DNA of 64,000 nucleotides, taken from Mimachlamys varia (taxonomy: Eukaryota > Mollusca > Bivalvia > Pectinida > Pectinidae). Shown here one piece after another: positions 37,906 to 49,499 of the stretch (positions are counted from its first letter, which is position 1; each line of letters starts with the position of its first letter). Under the pieces are notes generated by a model. That model was not told where the DNA came from and made no database searches. It saw only the letters and a list, made by a program, of their open reading frames with translations. Location: contig OX392541.1 in assembly GCA_947623455.1 (NCBI GenBank), positions 11,598,719 through 11,662,718 on the forward strand, written 5' to 3'. The position numbers and the translations under genes were made by a program.

Positions 37906-38529
37906 ATATTTGTAACATTTTGCAATATGTTGTTTGAATCAATAGTTTTTTTCTGTCCACGTGATCAACACTTGATGATTGGCTGTTTGTATTGAAATGA
38001 ATCCCGTATGTTCGTTTCGAAAAGTGAAATTATATCCATGGATTTATTTCACGTCGATATGCTAATTTTAGACAGTATGTTCGAGGTAAGTTTTAATTTC
38101 CGGTTCCAGAAATGTTAGGAAATGCTCTCATAAAAAATCTCAAGTGTCACCAGAAACGCACACTGTAAGGGGATAAAGCGATGTATAATGATTTCCGCCT
38201 GCTCATTTGAACAGCACATTCTTGAAAATTGATACATATAACATTCTGAAATCAGCCAGATTGGTATTAGATATACATGTACTTCAACCTTCTTATTTTT
38301 ACACAAACTACAGGTCGTGAAAAAGTATCTAAAGAAATAAAATATTACACCCAATTTGAGTTAAATATGATAAATATTCTCCCTCGTTTTCATCAGGATC
38401 TGACAACATCATATAAGAGATAATGTTCTGGTGTCCTTTGTAGCCTCTTTACCTCAAACTCCAATTAGTTATAAGCGTTGATATAAATTATGTTTTAGTT
38501 TCATAGGGTTATGAAAAAAAAATTGTTTT

Positions 38530-38600
38530 CAAACTTTTGTAAGAATCCGCTACGCGAATTCATACAACTTGCAAAAAAACATTGTCATCAATGCTTAAAT
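38530..38600 (-). repeat. Dispersed repeat R5, - copy
   Basis: The complement of the 16.1 kb repeat. This copy lacks about 25 bases present between the two conserved blocks of the + copy. Confidence 0.6.
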
Positions 38601-39834
38601 ATAATTCTTGAAAAATTGCTGTCGGTAATGGTATTGTTTATAGCAAAATATGTAAGAGTAACGGTATCAGGAATATTATTTGCACATGGAAGTAATGCAC
38701 ATTTGCAGGTTAAGTAATTGAGCGCAGAGAAAAAGATTTGATGTAATGTACAACATAAGTCATCCCCTGCTACAATATCAGACACACGCATTCACATTCC
38801 GGTCTTGAAGATTGATGAAGAATATAAACTTAATGCCTCTCAATAAATAAAGTCTATAATAAGGCACACTGTGTTTATAGGTTGTTTTTGGTTATTATCA
38901 GTTTTTTGTACTTGTATTTCCATGCCAAATAAAGCACTTAGCTTCTGTACTCGGCGCTAACATGACATATGACGTTACTATTCCTATCCATCTGCAATAG
39001 CAAGCATGCCAATGCGGCCATCTTTTTTAAAGAAAATGGATGTCAAACGTTAAACAGGTGATACATTTACGACAAAATCCGACCGGCAATCTGTTGCCTT
39101 CAAAGTGGCACCTTGATCACACAACTTCAATATACACTTAACTTTCATCCCGGTAGACGTGAAGCGGCCATTTAGGGACTGTTCTATAATGAGGCAGTTG
39201 ACCTTGGTTATAGTAGCTATCGATCTATCAACCAATATTGCTATAGCATGTACAATCACGGAGCGTTGCTTTACAGGCCGCGGCTTGACATAGCTCCGTT
39301 ATTTAGAGCCATGGATTTAATGGCTTCTGTAGACCTAAGTTTCCGGATTACGTATCGTTTTCCTCTCTCTTTTTATCCTCGTGACCTTTTGACCTCTTAT
39401 TTAATTGGTAAGTGTGTCGTTCTGAGGGGAATGGCCATGTTGTCTTTTTTATGTGAGGCAAACAAAAGGATAAATTTGCTATAATTCTGTAGTTACTGCA
39501 GAACTTTTAACAGCGTTCTCAATGTTGGAGATTATGGGCCCTTTACTCATTTACCATTATTATGGAGTCCCACTACTTCGTTGGATAACAAAACCATGTG
39601 TTTGTGTGTTTTCGTGGCATTTTCTAAATGCAAACAAAATCTGCAACTGCAGTGTGTTGTACATGATTTTATTGACAATCAATGCGTATCTTGTAGATTT
39701 AATTCTACACCACATCATTCTTCCCATAATTAATTATTCTCCAGTACCAACCATTATATGTTTTGTTTTACAATGGTCTTTGCCATAAATGTAGGTTTAC
39801 CATTCATTTTGAAAATAAATTCTCAAGATGCTCT
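38601..39834. other. No recognised gene
   Basis: Sequence from 38940 to 39420 is slightly GC-richer, with GCGGCCATCTTTTTTAAAG near 39013 and ORFs at 39248-39484 and 39522-39788 that have no recognisable domain. Confidence 0.4.
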
Positions 39835-40012
39835 GCTTCATCTCAAGTCTTAGATGAAGCAGAAGACGCGTACTCTTCGAAGCATCTGGTCTTATTCTTT
39901 TCACTTTTGCAGGGATCTCCATATAAATCTTCCTATTTTGTTCATTTTTTGTCCTACTTTAATCGATTTTGAGTTCGGATTATGGTTTTGTTGACGTTTC
40001 GGTATACTTAAA
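39835..40012 (+). mobile_element. R3 retroposon tail, copy 9
   Basis: Contains GATGAAGCAGAAGACGCG, CATCTGGTCTTATTCTT and GGATTATGGTTTTGTTGACG. Confidence 0.7.
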
Positions 40013-40360
40013 TTATTTTTGGTTCATCTCCTAATCGCTTAGGTACAGTGCAAGTATTTCTCATAATAGATGAAATGGGCATTTGTTACTAAGTTGAGTA
40101 AGACTCATCCTAATGGATAAGGTGAGAATTTCTCCCAATAGATAAACTGAATGATTAGTGGAAATATTTAACTATTGTTAGGATAGTTTCTTTGGTCTCA
40201 ATTTCGGCTAGTGAACTCATTTCACTACTTTTCAGTGAGCTCCTTTCACTATTGGTCAATTGTTTTTTATGCATTAATGGATAAATAGTGAGCTCCTCGT
40301 ATCAAGAGACGTTTGCCCTTAGCATTGGTCAGTGAGCTCCTTTGGTCAGTATTGTTCAAA

Positions 40361-40457
40361 GTGACGTAAGACACACATGTGTTGCACCTTTCAAATACAG
40401 CTGTTTAGTCCTCCTAGGACTCTTCAGTGATGCTAGGGGTCAAAAGGTGGGAATCCA
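40361..40457 (-). mobile_element. Hammerhead-bearing retroposon, copy e (internal deletion)
   Basis: This minus-strand copy has the 3' terminus (GTGACGTAAGACACAC in + orientation) joined to the ribozyme by a deletion that removes the segment between TTTCAAAT and ACAGCTG. Confidence 0.6.
40396..40433 (-). ncRNA. Hammerhead ribozyme copy e, G12 mutated, stem I half deleted
   Basis: The minus strand keeps GCATCA, CTGAAGA and a perfect stem II (GTCC/GGAC). The second core box reads TAAA where GAAA is expected, and the 3' strand of stem I is gone. Predicted dead. Confidence 0.65.
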
Positions 40458-40596
40458 AAATGAAGTAAGCTGTCGTTAAAGGTTTAGGGAGTTTTCCTTC
40501 TGTGTTTTAAGTGACCACATTATGTGCCGTAATTAGCGATCCTTCCCCCATAAGCGCCCCTCTCCTTTTGCAAAGGTATCGAAATTATACTAAATA

Positions 40597-41035
40597 CATA
40601 GTTTGTTTTGTTCACAAACAGAAATTGAAAACAAAATTTGCGAGATTTCGAAAACGTCTGTTTCCTTTGTCAAGCAAAGAATAGCCAAATGTCGGTGTTC
40701 TGACCCCTGAAATCAGCTCACTACCCAAAATAGGGCGAGTTAGAGAAGTCAGCTGTCAAAAGCATAGCGCAACATTTCGTCCAAATGTACTCTAATACTC
40801 CAGGTAGACAGAGGGACGGATAAGATGTTTACCCATTCCACCCCTTATTGGATGTTAAAATAGGATCATAACGATGACTCAACTGGTGCCCCCCTCGTCT
40901 CAGTTCATTGCCAATAAGGGAAGGAATATGTAAACATCTTTCGAAAGCTCGCAAATTAAGTTTTCAGTTCCTGTTTGTGTACAAAACAAAGTCATAAATA
41001 TAATTTATACCAAACTGATGAATCTTATTCCTAAT
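40597..41035. repeat. Fold-back of the repeat that hosts hammerhead copy d
   Basis: The left arm (about 40597-40660, then 40823-40853) contains TTGTTTTGTTCACAAACAG. The right arm (about 40912-41035) is its complement, with AAGATGTTTAC and CCAATAAGGGAAGG segments pairing across the centre. The left arm has about 140 extra bases. The outer part of the right arm preserves the uninterrupted target of hammerhead copy d. Confidence 0.55.
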
Positions 41036-41534
41036 ATCGAGAGCATATATAAAGTATCCCTGCTAATCGTGACACAACTAAGTTATCCTATATCATGATA
41101 CGGTAAACCTCTCTGCGTGCATGTTTACAAGGAAGAGAACATCATGTGTCTCATGTATGCACAAATTGTCCAAAACTGATGACAACAATGTCGCACATCA
41201 TGATTACTATCCACTCTTGTCACAATACGTCGAAATTACTGACTTTGTAAAAATGATTTTTTTTTTTGTCCAGATATTAGTTTCGTTAACTAAAGCGCGC
41301 CTTCGTAACCCTTTTTAGACATCCTTGGTGCTAATTACGGCGAATATGATATACAGGTATCTTCAACGATAATGACAATTTCTATATCACATTCCTATTA
41401 TATCGAGATTTTCGCTCTTTATGATAAATATCATGTGTTTCGTGACAACCCTAAAACGTTTTAATTCTGACGTTTTAGTATATGTATAGAAGTGTTGTTT
41501 TTTTTCTTTTTCTACATTTCAAGTAAATTGTAGC

Positions 41535-41561
41535 GGGGGGGGGGGGGGAGGGGGGGGGGGG
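41535..41561. repeat. Poly-G tract
   Basis: Fourteen G, one A, then twelve G. It could form a G-quadruplex and is prone to length error in sequencing. Confidence 0.9.
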
Positions 41562-42704
41562 AACGGCGCATGAAAGTATCCTGAAACAGAATCTAACCGA
41601 AATGTGTGCACACCTTTTATCCATTGCATGGAAAGAAGTGTAGTATGGATGAATGTGAATTTCAAATTTTTCGAAAAGATTTAATTAATTAGCAAGCTCT
41701 TTTCTACTTCCAACTTGCCACATTATCCCTAGCAATTAGGTTTTAAAGAATTGTGCTGCAAATATATTTTTATAAATGAATCTGCTTTCTAACATTTTGA
41801 AAAATGTAAAAAAACAAAACCTGTTCTAGACGCATTTCATTTTAGCGGTTATCATAATTTAACAATTGTCGCGTTGAAAGTATTTCGCCCAAATTATAAT
41901 TGCGTATTTTTGAGTGCGCAAATTTCGTTTATCTGTTAAAATTAGTTTAATTGCTGAACATGAGTACGCCAAAATAAGCATAATTTCAATATATCAAACA
42001 TAGTGCTTGTGATTATGGGTTTAAATTGTTTTTGTTTTTTTTTGTAGGATGTGTTATTCTTGAGAATTGTTATTCAGTAGAACTGAACTGATTAGTCAAT
42101 GGGTATTTCCTATGCACGTTGTTTATCATTTGGGGTAACTGCAAAAAAAAATGTTCACAAAAATATGTGTTATACAGTATCATGTTACCCACGACAATTA
42201 ATTGGATACAGTACAGTATTCAGTCGTTCACGAACTTTTTACAATTTTACTATATCACATGTTTCCTTAAATTGGGAATTCACGGTAGATGTGCCAATAA
42301 TTCAAGATGATGGCATGTGTTTTAAAATACTTGTTTTTGGTTTTATTGAAGGTACGTTAAGATATATTAATATATTCTATATATTTCTGATTTCTTTTAT
42401 TCTGTATACTATACGTATATATTTTAGCGGTATTCTAAATTAAACGATTTTCGCAATGAAAGCATCTCGATAGATTATAAGAGCGCTTTGCAAAGTTTCT
42501 ATATGTTGCTTTCCACGGCAAGTATTGTGAATTTAATTTAGTTATGCGTTAAAATTGGAGTACCCCAAAATCGGTACGTTTGTAGTATTTTTTCTCTTAT
42601 CATTTGAAAAATATTTGTGATTTGGCTTGCTACATAAAATGTACATATATGTAGATCTTTTTTTTTATAATAATTTTATATTTCATAAAACATTTTCCTC
42701 TCTT
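41562..42704. other. No recognised gene
   Basis: AT-rich DNA. The 114-codon ORF at 42099-42443 is Phe/Ile/Tyr-rich, with no domain, and is probably chance. Confidence 0.45.
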
Positions 42705-42790
42705 CACTGAGTTTGACGATTTCGACTTAGTTTTATTAACACCTCGACACTGAGTTTGCCGATTTCGACTTAGTTTTATTTACACCTCGA
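42705..42790. repeat. 43-bp tandem duplication
   Basis: CACTGAGTTTGACGATTTCG starts at 42705. The second copy starts at 42748 with one C/A change and one T/A change. Confidence 0.85.
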
Positions 42791-43859
42791 CAAATGTCAT
42801 TGTTAGAACCAAAATAATCAATAGTAGAAAATAAGAAATCATGGAAACAAGAAATAAATAAATCAAACAAGACATAATACGATACATCAGGCAATCAGGA
42901 AGACAGACGTGCGAACGGCCAATCAGCAGATCCGATACACAAAAAACCGACCAATCAAAGAAGGTGGCATATAAAATGGGGTAGCAATTAATCAATTAAT
43001 ACAGGGGGATAGATAAGGAGCATATTGACATGGTTTGGACACGTGAGCTATTTTGGTGTCTGGAGAACGTCTCGACCAGATTACAGTTCATGTCTTGTCT
43101 GTAAAATCGATTACAACACCTAGACTGTGATTCATGCTATATGAGTCATTTCAGACGACAACTTTTCTTTTATCGAAAAATATTTTCAATTTTTTTCTTA
43201 ACGTACATCTAAAATACAATTTTTCTGGTTTATATCTCACACAATGTGCAATATAAAAGTAATATTTTTGCTGCATTTTTTCCCCAAATATCATTTGTCT
43301 CGACTTTTTCTGATTTTAATCAATTTAATATCCCATATATAATAACACTGTGTCGTATTGGCTCATACAAATGTACGTCTGGTAATTGATTTTCCGAATA
43401 TGTTTTTGCAATAAAGAAAGCGCGGTCTCTCTGATAGTATACTGCATTTGACATTTGAAATTTAGCAGGATCAGCAGATTTAAAAAAAAAAAACACGTCC
43501 GTCTGGATAATTTGATACTGTATACATAAAAAAACACGGTGAGAATACCATGTTATATAATAATACATTAATGATTATTGCTGACGCTCGTCCAGGTGAC
43601 ATCCATGTAAATTGGAAAAAATGCATCTATTCTCAGCATCACCAGACACCAGGAACACGACGACAATATTGCATCAATCTACATAATCTTCACCATCCCT
43701 AAACTTATAATTGTTTTTAAAACGAAATGATGTTAACACTTTCATTTGTCAGGAATTATTGCTGAGTGTGTATGACGCAATTCTTATAATTGTCTAGAGT
43801 ATACGTGTCTGATTACTAAAGCGTGATTTGTGTAGAACACCATGTGGCTGTCCTTTTAA

Positions 43860-44250
43860 AGGCCCAATATACGTACATGTAACTTCAGGGAAATTTTCGT
43901 GACTCTGAAAAATTCTGAAAAAAATCCAGTTGATAACCATGCAAAAATAAGCCTAAAACAAAGTTAACCTGAGCGGTAACTAACAAGAAACTCTTGACAA
44001 AAAAATCCAAAGAATTGAAAATAGTTCAGGTGGGGCCCACTTTAACAACAAACCGAAGGTAGAAGACGGTTCGAAATGGACGCGTGTTTACAAACAGCGT
44101 GTTTCAGCTGCTGCGGTATCGGTAACCGCGAAAGAATTCATCTTGAATCTTGCTGATACCAGTTAATCTTAACTAAATCTATAAATAAAATAAGTTATTA
44201 GGCTTGATTTTCGCTTCAAGTTTTTGCCGAAAGTTACGTATATTGGGCCT
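43860..44250. mobile_element. TTAA-flanked MITE, copy A (right arm partly deleted)
   Basis: Terminal inverted repeats AGGCCCAATATACGTA and TACGTATATTGGGCCT are flanked by TTAA (43856-43859 and 44250-44253). The interior matches copy B at 57980, but the segment after CTTCAAGTTTTTG in the right arm is missing. TTAA duplication is the hallmark of piggyBac-type and Kolobok-type elements. No transposase is present. Confidence 0.75.
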
Positions 44251-44401
44251 TAAAGTATTATTACTGTACACGGTAATAAAATTGTTTACTGTTGTTAAAA
44301 ATGTCATATTTGTGTATTCCATATGATATCTTGACAACCATCTGACTACGACGCTGGATTTCATGATGTATCCCTTCAAAATGGTGTCAATTACCCTGCC
44401 A

Positions 44402-45450
44402 GTTAAACCTCTGTGGTATTCCCCCGATGTAGCCTCATTGCTGGGCCGACTGATATCAGTGGCATTCCCCCAATGTGGCCTCTTTGCAAGGCCGACCAAA
44501 TTAAGTTTTTTTCCCCATTGGTCGGCCGACTGAATGTCTGTGGTACCCCCAAAACGTGGCAACATTGCCCGGTCGACGAAATGTCTGTGGTTCATCCAAA
44601 ACGAGGCCCAATCGCCCGGCTGACTAAATGTCTGTGGTACACCCAAAACGTGGTCCAATTGGCCGGCCGACTAAAAGTCTGTGGTACCACTAAGACATGG
44701 TCACATTGCCTGGTTGACTAAATGACTGTGGTACCCATAAGACGTGGCCCCATTGCCCGGTCGACGAAATGTCTGTGGTACCCCTAAGACGTGGCCCCAT
44801 TTCCCAGCCGACTAAATGACTGTGGTACCCCTTAGACGAGGCCCCTTTGGTCGGCCGACTAAATGCCTGTGGGACACCTAAGACGTGGCACCATTGCCTG
44901 GCCTACTAAAAGTCTACGGTACACCTAAAACTTGGTCCCATGTTCCGGCCGACGAAATGTCTGTGGTACACTCAAAACATAGCTCCATTATCCGGCCGAC
45001 TAATGACTGTGGTACCCCTAAGACGTGAACCAATTACCTGGCCGCCTTAATGTCTGTAGTACAGCCAAAACGTGGCACCATTGCTTGGCCGACTAAATGC
45101 CTGTGGTACACCCCTAGAGTACTCAGCCATGACCAATTAAACGTTTGCGGTTCTCAGGAAACGTGATGTCATTGCATGGTCGGCTGAACTTCTATGGTTC
45201 TCCCATGCGGTACTCCCCTGGGATGCCTCATTGCTCGTCCGACTAAAGTCTTTGTTACTCCCCATGCACAGCGATTAACCTTTTTCAGATTCCCCCAAAG
45301 AGGCCTCGTTGCCCGGCCTACTAAATTTAATACTCCCCTGGGGTGCCTCATAGTCCTTTTGTGACTTCCGTGTTACTCCCCTGGCCTGTCCAATTGACTG
45401 TTGTACTCCCCTTATGTGGCCTCATGTCCCGTGTGACTAAACTTCTGTGT
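44402..45450. repeat. 47-bp minisatellite, about 21 units, GC-rich
   Basis: Units follow GGCCGACTAAATGTCTGTGG then TACCCCTAAGACGTGGCCCC and ATTGCCC. ATGTCTG positions at 44534, 44581 and 44628 give the period. The array is far more GC-rich than its surroundings and decays after 45120. ORFs across it (44413-44721, 44179-44658) are repeat by-products. Confidence 0.85.
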
Positions 45451-46074
45451 TACGTGTTGTAATTAGCAAGGAAATGTTTCGGAATTGTTGTGACTCGTTC
45501 AAAAGATTTATAAGGCTATATATTTCTAGGATCGACCGTCGCGTTGGCCATCTCAACTGAATCGAAACTGCAGTAGTTAATCTAAACGTTGACTTAACAG
45601 TATATCGGTCAGCTTCGGCTTGGTTTAATCGTAAAACAGATTTTTTTTTTCTAATTCCTAGTGAAAAAAATAACATTTTGTATTCCCTGATGCAAATGAC
45701 CAATCGGTTAGAATAAACATGTTAAAATAGTTTTTCAGAAAAATTCAATTCTATGCTTCCTAGAGTATTTTAAAAAATAAATATATACATCCATGTTTTA
45801 TGTGAAGCTAACCTCTTATACAATTGTGTGATAAGTACTGATAACGTGGATCATTGATCTCCTCAATGCGGTCATCGTGACGAGATACATGTACATGTAC
45901 AAGAATAAGGCCACACGCGAACTCTAAATGCAACTAGAGACACGCTATGCAAAATAAATTCCAACCGAAAAATTGTTAGCTGAAAACATATATATAATTG
46001 TATTTCTTGGTTAGATGTTCATAAGTAAAAAAAAAATAAAAATAATTTTGATTTGATCACCTGCGTTACAAAAT
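45451..46074. other. No recognised feature
   Basis: AT-rich DNA with an ACATGTACATGTAC run near 45890. Confidence 0.5.
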
Positions 46075-46310
46075 GATGTTGACTTGATTCTCGCTTTGAG
46101 GACTTGATGTTTACTTGGATGTGACCAAGATTTGTATGAGGGGTGTCGTCGATGAATCAGAAAACACACACTCTTCCGGAACACCAGGTCTTATCTTTTG
46201 TAATTTTAAAAGAGTGTCCATGTAAATCTTTCCTTTTTTATATTTTACCTCTAATTTAATCGATTTTGGGTTCGAATTATTGTTTTGTTGGCCTTCGAGA
46301 TTCTCTATTT
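46075..46310 (+). mobile_element. R3 retroposon tail, copy 10
   Basis: Runs from TTGATTCTCGCTTTGAGG through GGGGTGTCGTCGATGAATC to TTCGAGATTCTC. Confidence 0.65.
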
Positions 46311-46529
46311 TTTACGAACAACAACCCGAATGGATATTACATAATGTAGCATCACCAGGTTAAGAAACGCAATGTTCACGTTTGATATAGCATACATTAT
46401 TTACATCTGATCATATGCATATTTTTTCTGGGTTTGTTCAATATGTATTCTTGTTCATAACTGTAACATATCTTTATCGCTAAAACTCCTATCAAGAGAT
46501 TATAATAGTTTGATGATATTGACCAATTT

Positions 46530-46795
46530 AATGCATTTAAACGATAGCTCTCTTCTCACTTTGAAAGCGAGACATTTACTTCTCAATTTGAAGGCGAGAC
46601 ATTCACTTGAATGTGACTTAAATTTACATGGCGGGTGTTGTCAATGTAGCAGAAGACGCATACTCGTCTGGAACACCTGATCGCATTCTCTTTTATTTCC
46701 TCAGTGGTGTCATTGTATTCTTTTCTTTGTTCCTAGTTCACCAAGTCAACCGATGTTGAGTTTGGATTATGGTTTTGTTGACGCTTCGGTTTTCA
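46530..46795 (+). mobile_element. R3 retroposon tail, copy 11
   Basis: Contains GGCGGGTGTTGTCAATG, GCAGAAGACGCATACTCG and GGATTATGGTTTTGTTGACG. A short internal duplication of the CTCACTTTGAAAGCGAGAC phrase lies near 46555-46603. Confidence 0.65.
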
Positions 46796-46966
46796 CAGAT
46801 TATTTTCTTTTTTTCTAACGGTCTCTTATTCTTCAGCTTCGATCAGGCCAATAGGGACGACTTACAACTAAGCTGTATGATACATCAGAACTTTATCTTT
46901 CTTTATAGCTACTTCCCAAAATATCTTTTCATTGGGTTGCTCCGAATACAATGATTTTCTATGAAA

Positions 46967-47082
46967 GATGACGTAACACACACATATGCTGCACCTTTTA
47001 AATTTAGTGATAGATACAGCATGCGGAAAAAAATGAATTAAACTGCACCATACAGCTGTTTCGTCCTCCTGTGACTCTTCAG
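46967..47082 (-). mobile_element. Hammerhead-bearing retroposon, copy f (5' truncated inside the ribozyme)
   Basis: This minus-strand copy has a full 3' region (GATGACGTAACACACAC in + orientation) and a ribozyme cut at its first core base. Similarity stops exactly at CTGA. An R3 repeat precedes it on the + strand. Confidence 0.6.
47045..47082 (-). ncRNA. Hammerhead ribozyme copy f, core intact but stem I 5' strand missing
   Basis: CTGAAGA, GAAA, CAGCTGTA and the 3' strand TGGTGC are all present. Stem II has one A.G mismatch (GTCA/GGAC). The 5' strand of stem I is replaced by unrelated sequence, so the ribozyme cannot close helix I in cis. Confidence 0.65.
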
Positions 47083-47139
47083 ATATTTAACTACTTCCTG
47101 ACAGACATATAACAAAAGGCTTCCAACGACGGTTGAAGA

Positions 47140-47460
47140 CAATGGACACGTTTTATGGTCGCCATTATAGTATCTAAAAGGCAGATATGTCATTCCGTTG
47201 TGTGATCGGAAGGTCAATGTATTAGATTAGATATTTTATCACGCTCATTTGTTAGATTAGTGACTTCTGTTGTCATTAACTGACTTCAAAATATCACATG
47301 ACTTGGATTTGTTCTGGATTTGTATGGTGTCGTTGATGAAGCTGAAGCCGCTTTCCTTTTCTGCTCCTTGTCCTTTTTCGTGAGTCTTTCCTTTGTTCAT
47401 ATTTGACCTAGTATAACAGGTTTTTACTCTCAAGTCATTTTTGTTTATGCCTCTGTTTGC
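47140..47460 (+). mobile_element. R3 retroposon tail, copy 12 (degenerate)
   Basis: TTTTATGGTCGCCATTATAG, GGTGTCGTTGATGAAGCTGA and TCCTTTGTTCATATTTGACC follow the R3 order. Confidence 0.5.
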
Positions 47461-47967
47461 CTTTGTTATTTGATTTAGCAACGTAACGTTGCATGTGCTA
47501 ATAAACGTTAAATCGGTATGATATAAATTGAATTTTGACAACTTTTTCAGTGTTAAGACTTCTTTAATTAGCTCCATACAATCACATGCATTCACTGTTT
47601 ATCAATATTCATAATCATAATCAAATATTTTATTCTTAATTATTGTGGACCTTTGTTGCAAAAGTGTTCATATAATGTACATACCATGTACTAAAAAAAA
47701 CCAATCAACAATAAATTGTTAGGAGCTAGTTAAAAAGGGGGTTGGGGGTTATGGGATAGCTTGGTTAAAATATAATCAAATTATAGTTAGATTGACAGCA
47801 TTGACATAAACGTCATCGCTTTATTTACAATATCTATATTGCAGACTTATGGGTGTTCATCGACATATATTTACATTTGCTCTGCCATTTTCCATTGACA
47901 CAATACTAACAGGCAGTTGCTGCCATACGCCTATGACACCCAGTGCCTCAGACTATAACAGCAGCTG

Positions 47968-48007
47968 CTATTGTGACGTCATCAATCTCTATTGTGACGT
48001 CATCAAT
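47968..48007. repeat. 21-bp tandem pair, each with a TGACGTCA palindrome
   Basis: CTATTGTGACGTCATCAAT occurs at 47968 and 47989. Each carries a perfect CRE/ATF consensus (47974-47981 and 47995-48002). Whether it has regulatory activity is unknown. Confidence 0.6.
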
Positions 48008-48087
48008 TTCATTGGTGTCTACACTTGATTTGCTGTTCAAAATCGGCCTGCAGAAACTAAAAAAAGCACAACAATTCGATCAATATG

Positions 48088-48262
48088 TAAATATAAGTAA
48101 TGAGCATTTTAGTAAATACTGTTACAGTCCTATAACACACATTGTTATTGCTGACAAACTTACATAAAGCCCTACCGGGCTTTATTTAGTTTGTCATCAA
48201 TAGCAATGTGTGTTATAGGACTGTTACAACATTTTCTAAAATAGTCATTGCTTAAATATGTG
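48088..48262. mobile_element. Long hairpin element
   Basis: Arms of about 85 bp pair across the loop TACC (48173-48176), with ATAAAGCCC/GGGCTTTAT at the centre and CAGTCCTATAACACACATTG paired with its complement further out. The outer arms diverge slightly. No internal ORF. Confidence 0.8.
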
Positions 48263-48394
48263 CTAACCGAACTCACTTTTATTTAAGTACCGTTTGAAGG
48301 AACGGGTAGAGATGAGGATAGGCAATAGAAATAGGCAACTGTCTTCTCCTTACCTTATCAGAACAATTCCAGGGCTTTCGGGAAACGATCTCTG

Positions 48395-48740
48395 CACCCC
48401 TAGTATGTCTTTCAAATTTAGAAGTAGAATGATACAAAATGATGAAAAATATTCCACTGCATCATGCAACTGTTTCGACCTCCGATGACTCGTCATTGAG
48501 GCTAGAGGCCAAAAGGTGGGAATCAATATTGTCCAAACTACTGTAGAACCCGATCGGACAGTGCGTTAAACTTTTCTAATTTATAAATTTTGAAAAAAAA
48601 GTTGAGGAGTATTGTTACAGTATATTTTCAAATCGTGACTTACGAAAGTGTGTATATTACTGTGAGGGAACCATGCCACTACTCAAATGAGATCATTGTG
48701 GCCACTTTGTTTCCAGTACACCTCGAGGAATAAAGAATAT
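48395..48740 (-). mobile_element. Hammerhead-bearing retroposon, copy g (old, degenerate)
   Basis: This minus-strand copy shares the long 5' extension with copy a (TTTTCAAATCGTGACTTACG near 48626). Its 3' portion is heavily diverged. Confidence 0.5.
48459..48502 (-). ncRNA. Hammerhead ribozyme copy g, several core lesions
   Basis: The core reads ATGACGA (C3 lost), then GAAA. Helix III plus the triplet read CAGTTGCA, so the GUH cleavage triplet is lost. Stem II is mismatched. The 3' strand TGATGC is intact. This is a relic. Confidence 0.55.
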
Positions 48741-49194
48741 GTAAGCAGCTAGACGCTTTATATCAGGCTTTATTTCCATTACGGTCCCTCACAGATGTAT
48801 AGCTGTCCAAATGAAAATGACTGAACATGCTTTGACCTCGCAAATATACATTGCGGCGATATTGAAGCCAGGATTAGAAAGGTCCATTGTTCCCAAAAGT
48901 GTTTTAATCTTAAATTTGAAATGATTTAAACTACTTGTGTCAGTTTTTATGCACGGTGGAAGGCAATTTGGGATCCTTATCCTACAGCGCTTTGAGTTTT
49001 AAACTTCATTAGACATGTTAAATATGGGATAGCCAACGGTTGTATATTTAGACATGGAATTGATATGTATGAGCATCGTATTACAAGGTCTTTTAATCGA
49101 TTTACGATGGAAATAAAAAAAAATGTTTATTATGTTGGAGCAGTTTTAATAGGACGCTATCTGCTTTTGCTATATTTCTTCTTCAAAGGGGCCA

Positions 49195-49440
49195 CGGTCC
49201 GCGGTGGCCGAGTGGATAAAGTGTCTCGATATTCTACCACTAGCCACCCCACCCCGTCCTCACACATCTGAGTTGCCAGTCGAAACCCACGTTGGGAAGC
49301 CGCCTGGTACTGACCGTAGGTCGGTCGGTGGCTTTCCTCCACCTCCAAAACCTGCCACGTCCTTAAATGACCTGTTTCGGATTACCTCAAGCATCGGTTT
49401 TCATTTTGTTTACCTTTAGTACCCTTTGTGGTGTCCTTTA
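49195..49440 (+). mobile_element. tRNA-derived SINE (Ser/Leu-like head)
   Basis: The head GCGGTGGCCGAGTGG is the A-box region of a class II tRNA (Leu/Ser). A degraded B box (AGTCGAAACCC) follows, then a body with GGTACTGACCG, TTTCCTCCACCTCCAAAACC and GTCCTTAAATGACC. The long spacing and the body show it is a SINE and not a tRNA gene. Overlapping short ORFs are not genes. Confidence 0.8.
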
Positions 49441-49499
49441 ACATTGAAATGACCCAGTAATACATTAAACTATTCATTTTGTCGACCTACGTCTTAAGT

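Noticed and set aside
44179..44721. ORFs of 159 and 102 residues on opposite strands
   Set aside because: Both lie mostly in the 47-bp minisatellite and show its period.
47095..47150. An eighth hammerhead near copy f
   Set aside because: No CTGANGA and GAAA pair with a closable stem II is present beyond the one already listed.
49195..49280. A tRNA-Leu or tRNA-Ser gene
   Set aside because: The A box is good, but no acceptor stem closes, the B box is degraded and a SINE body follows.
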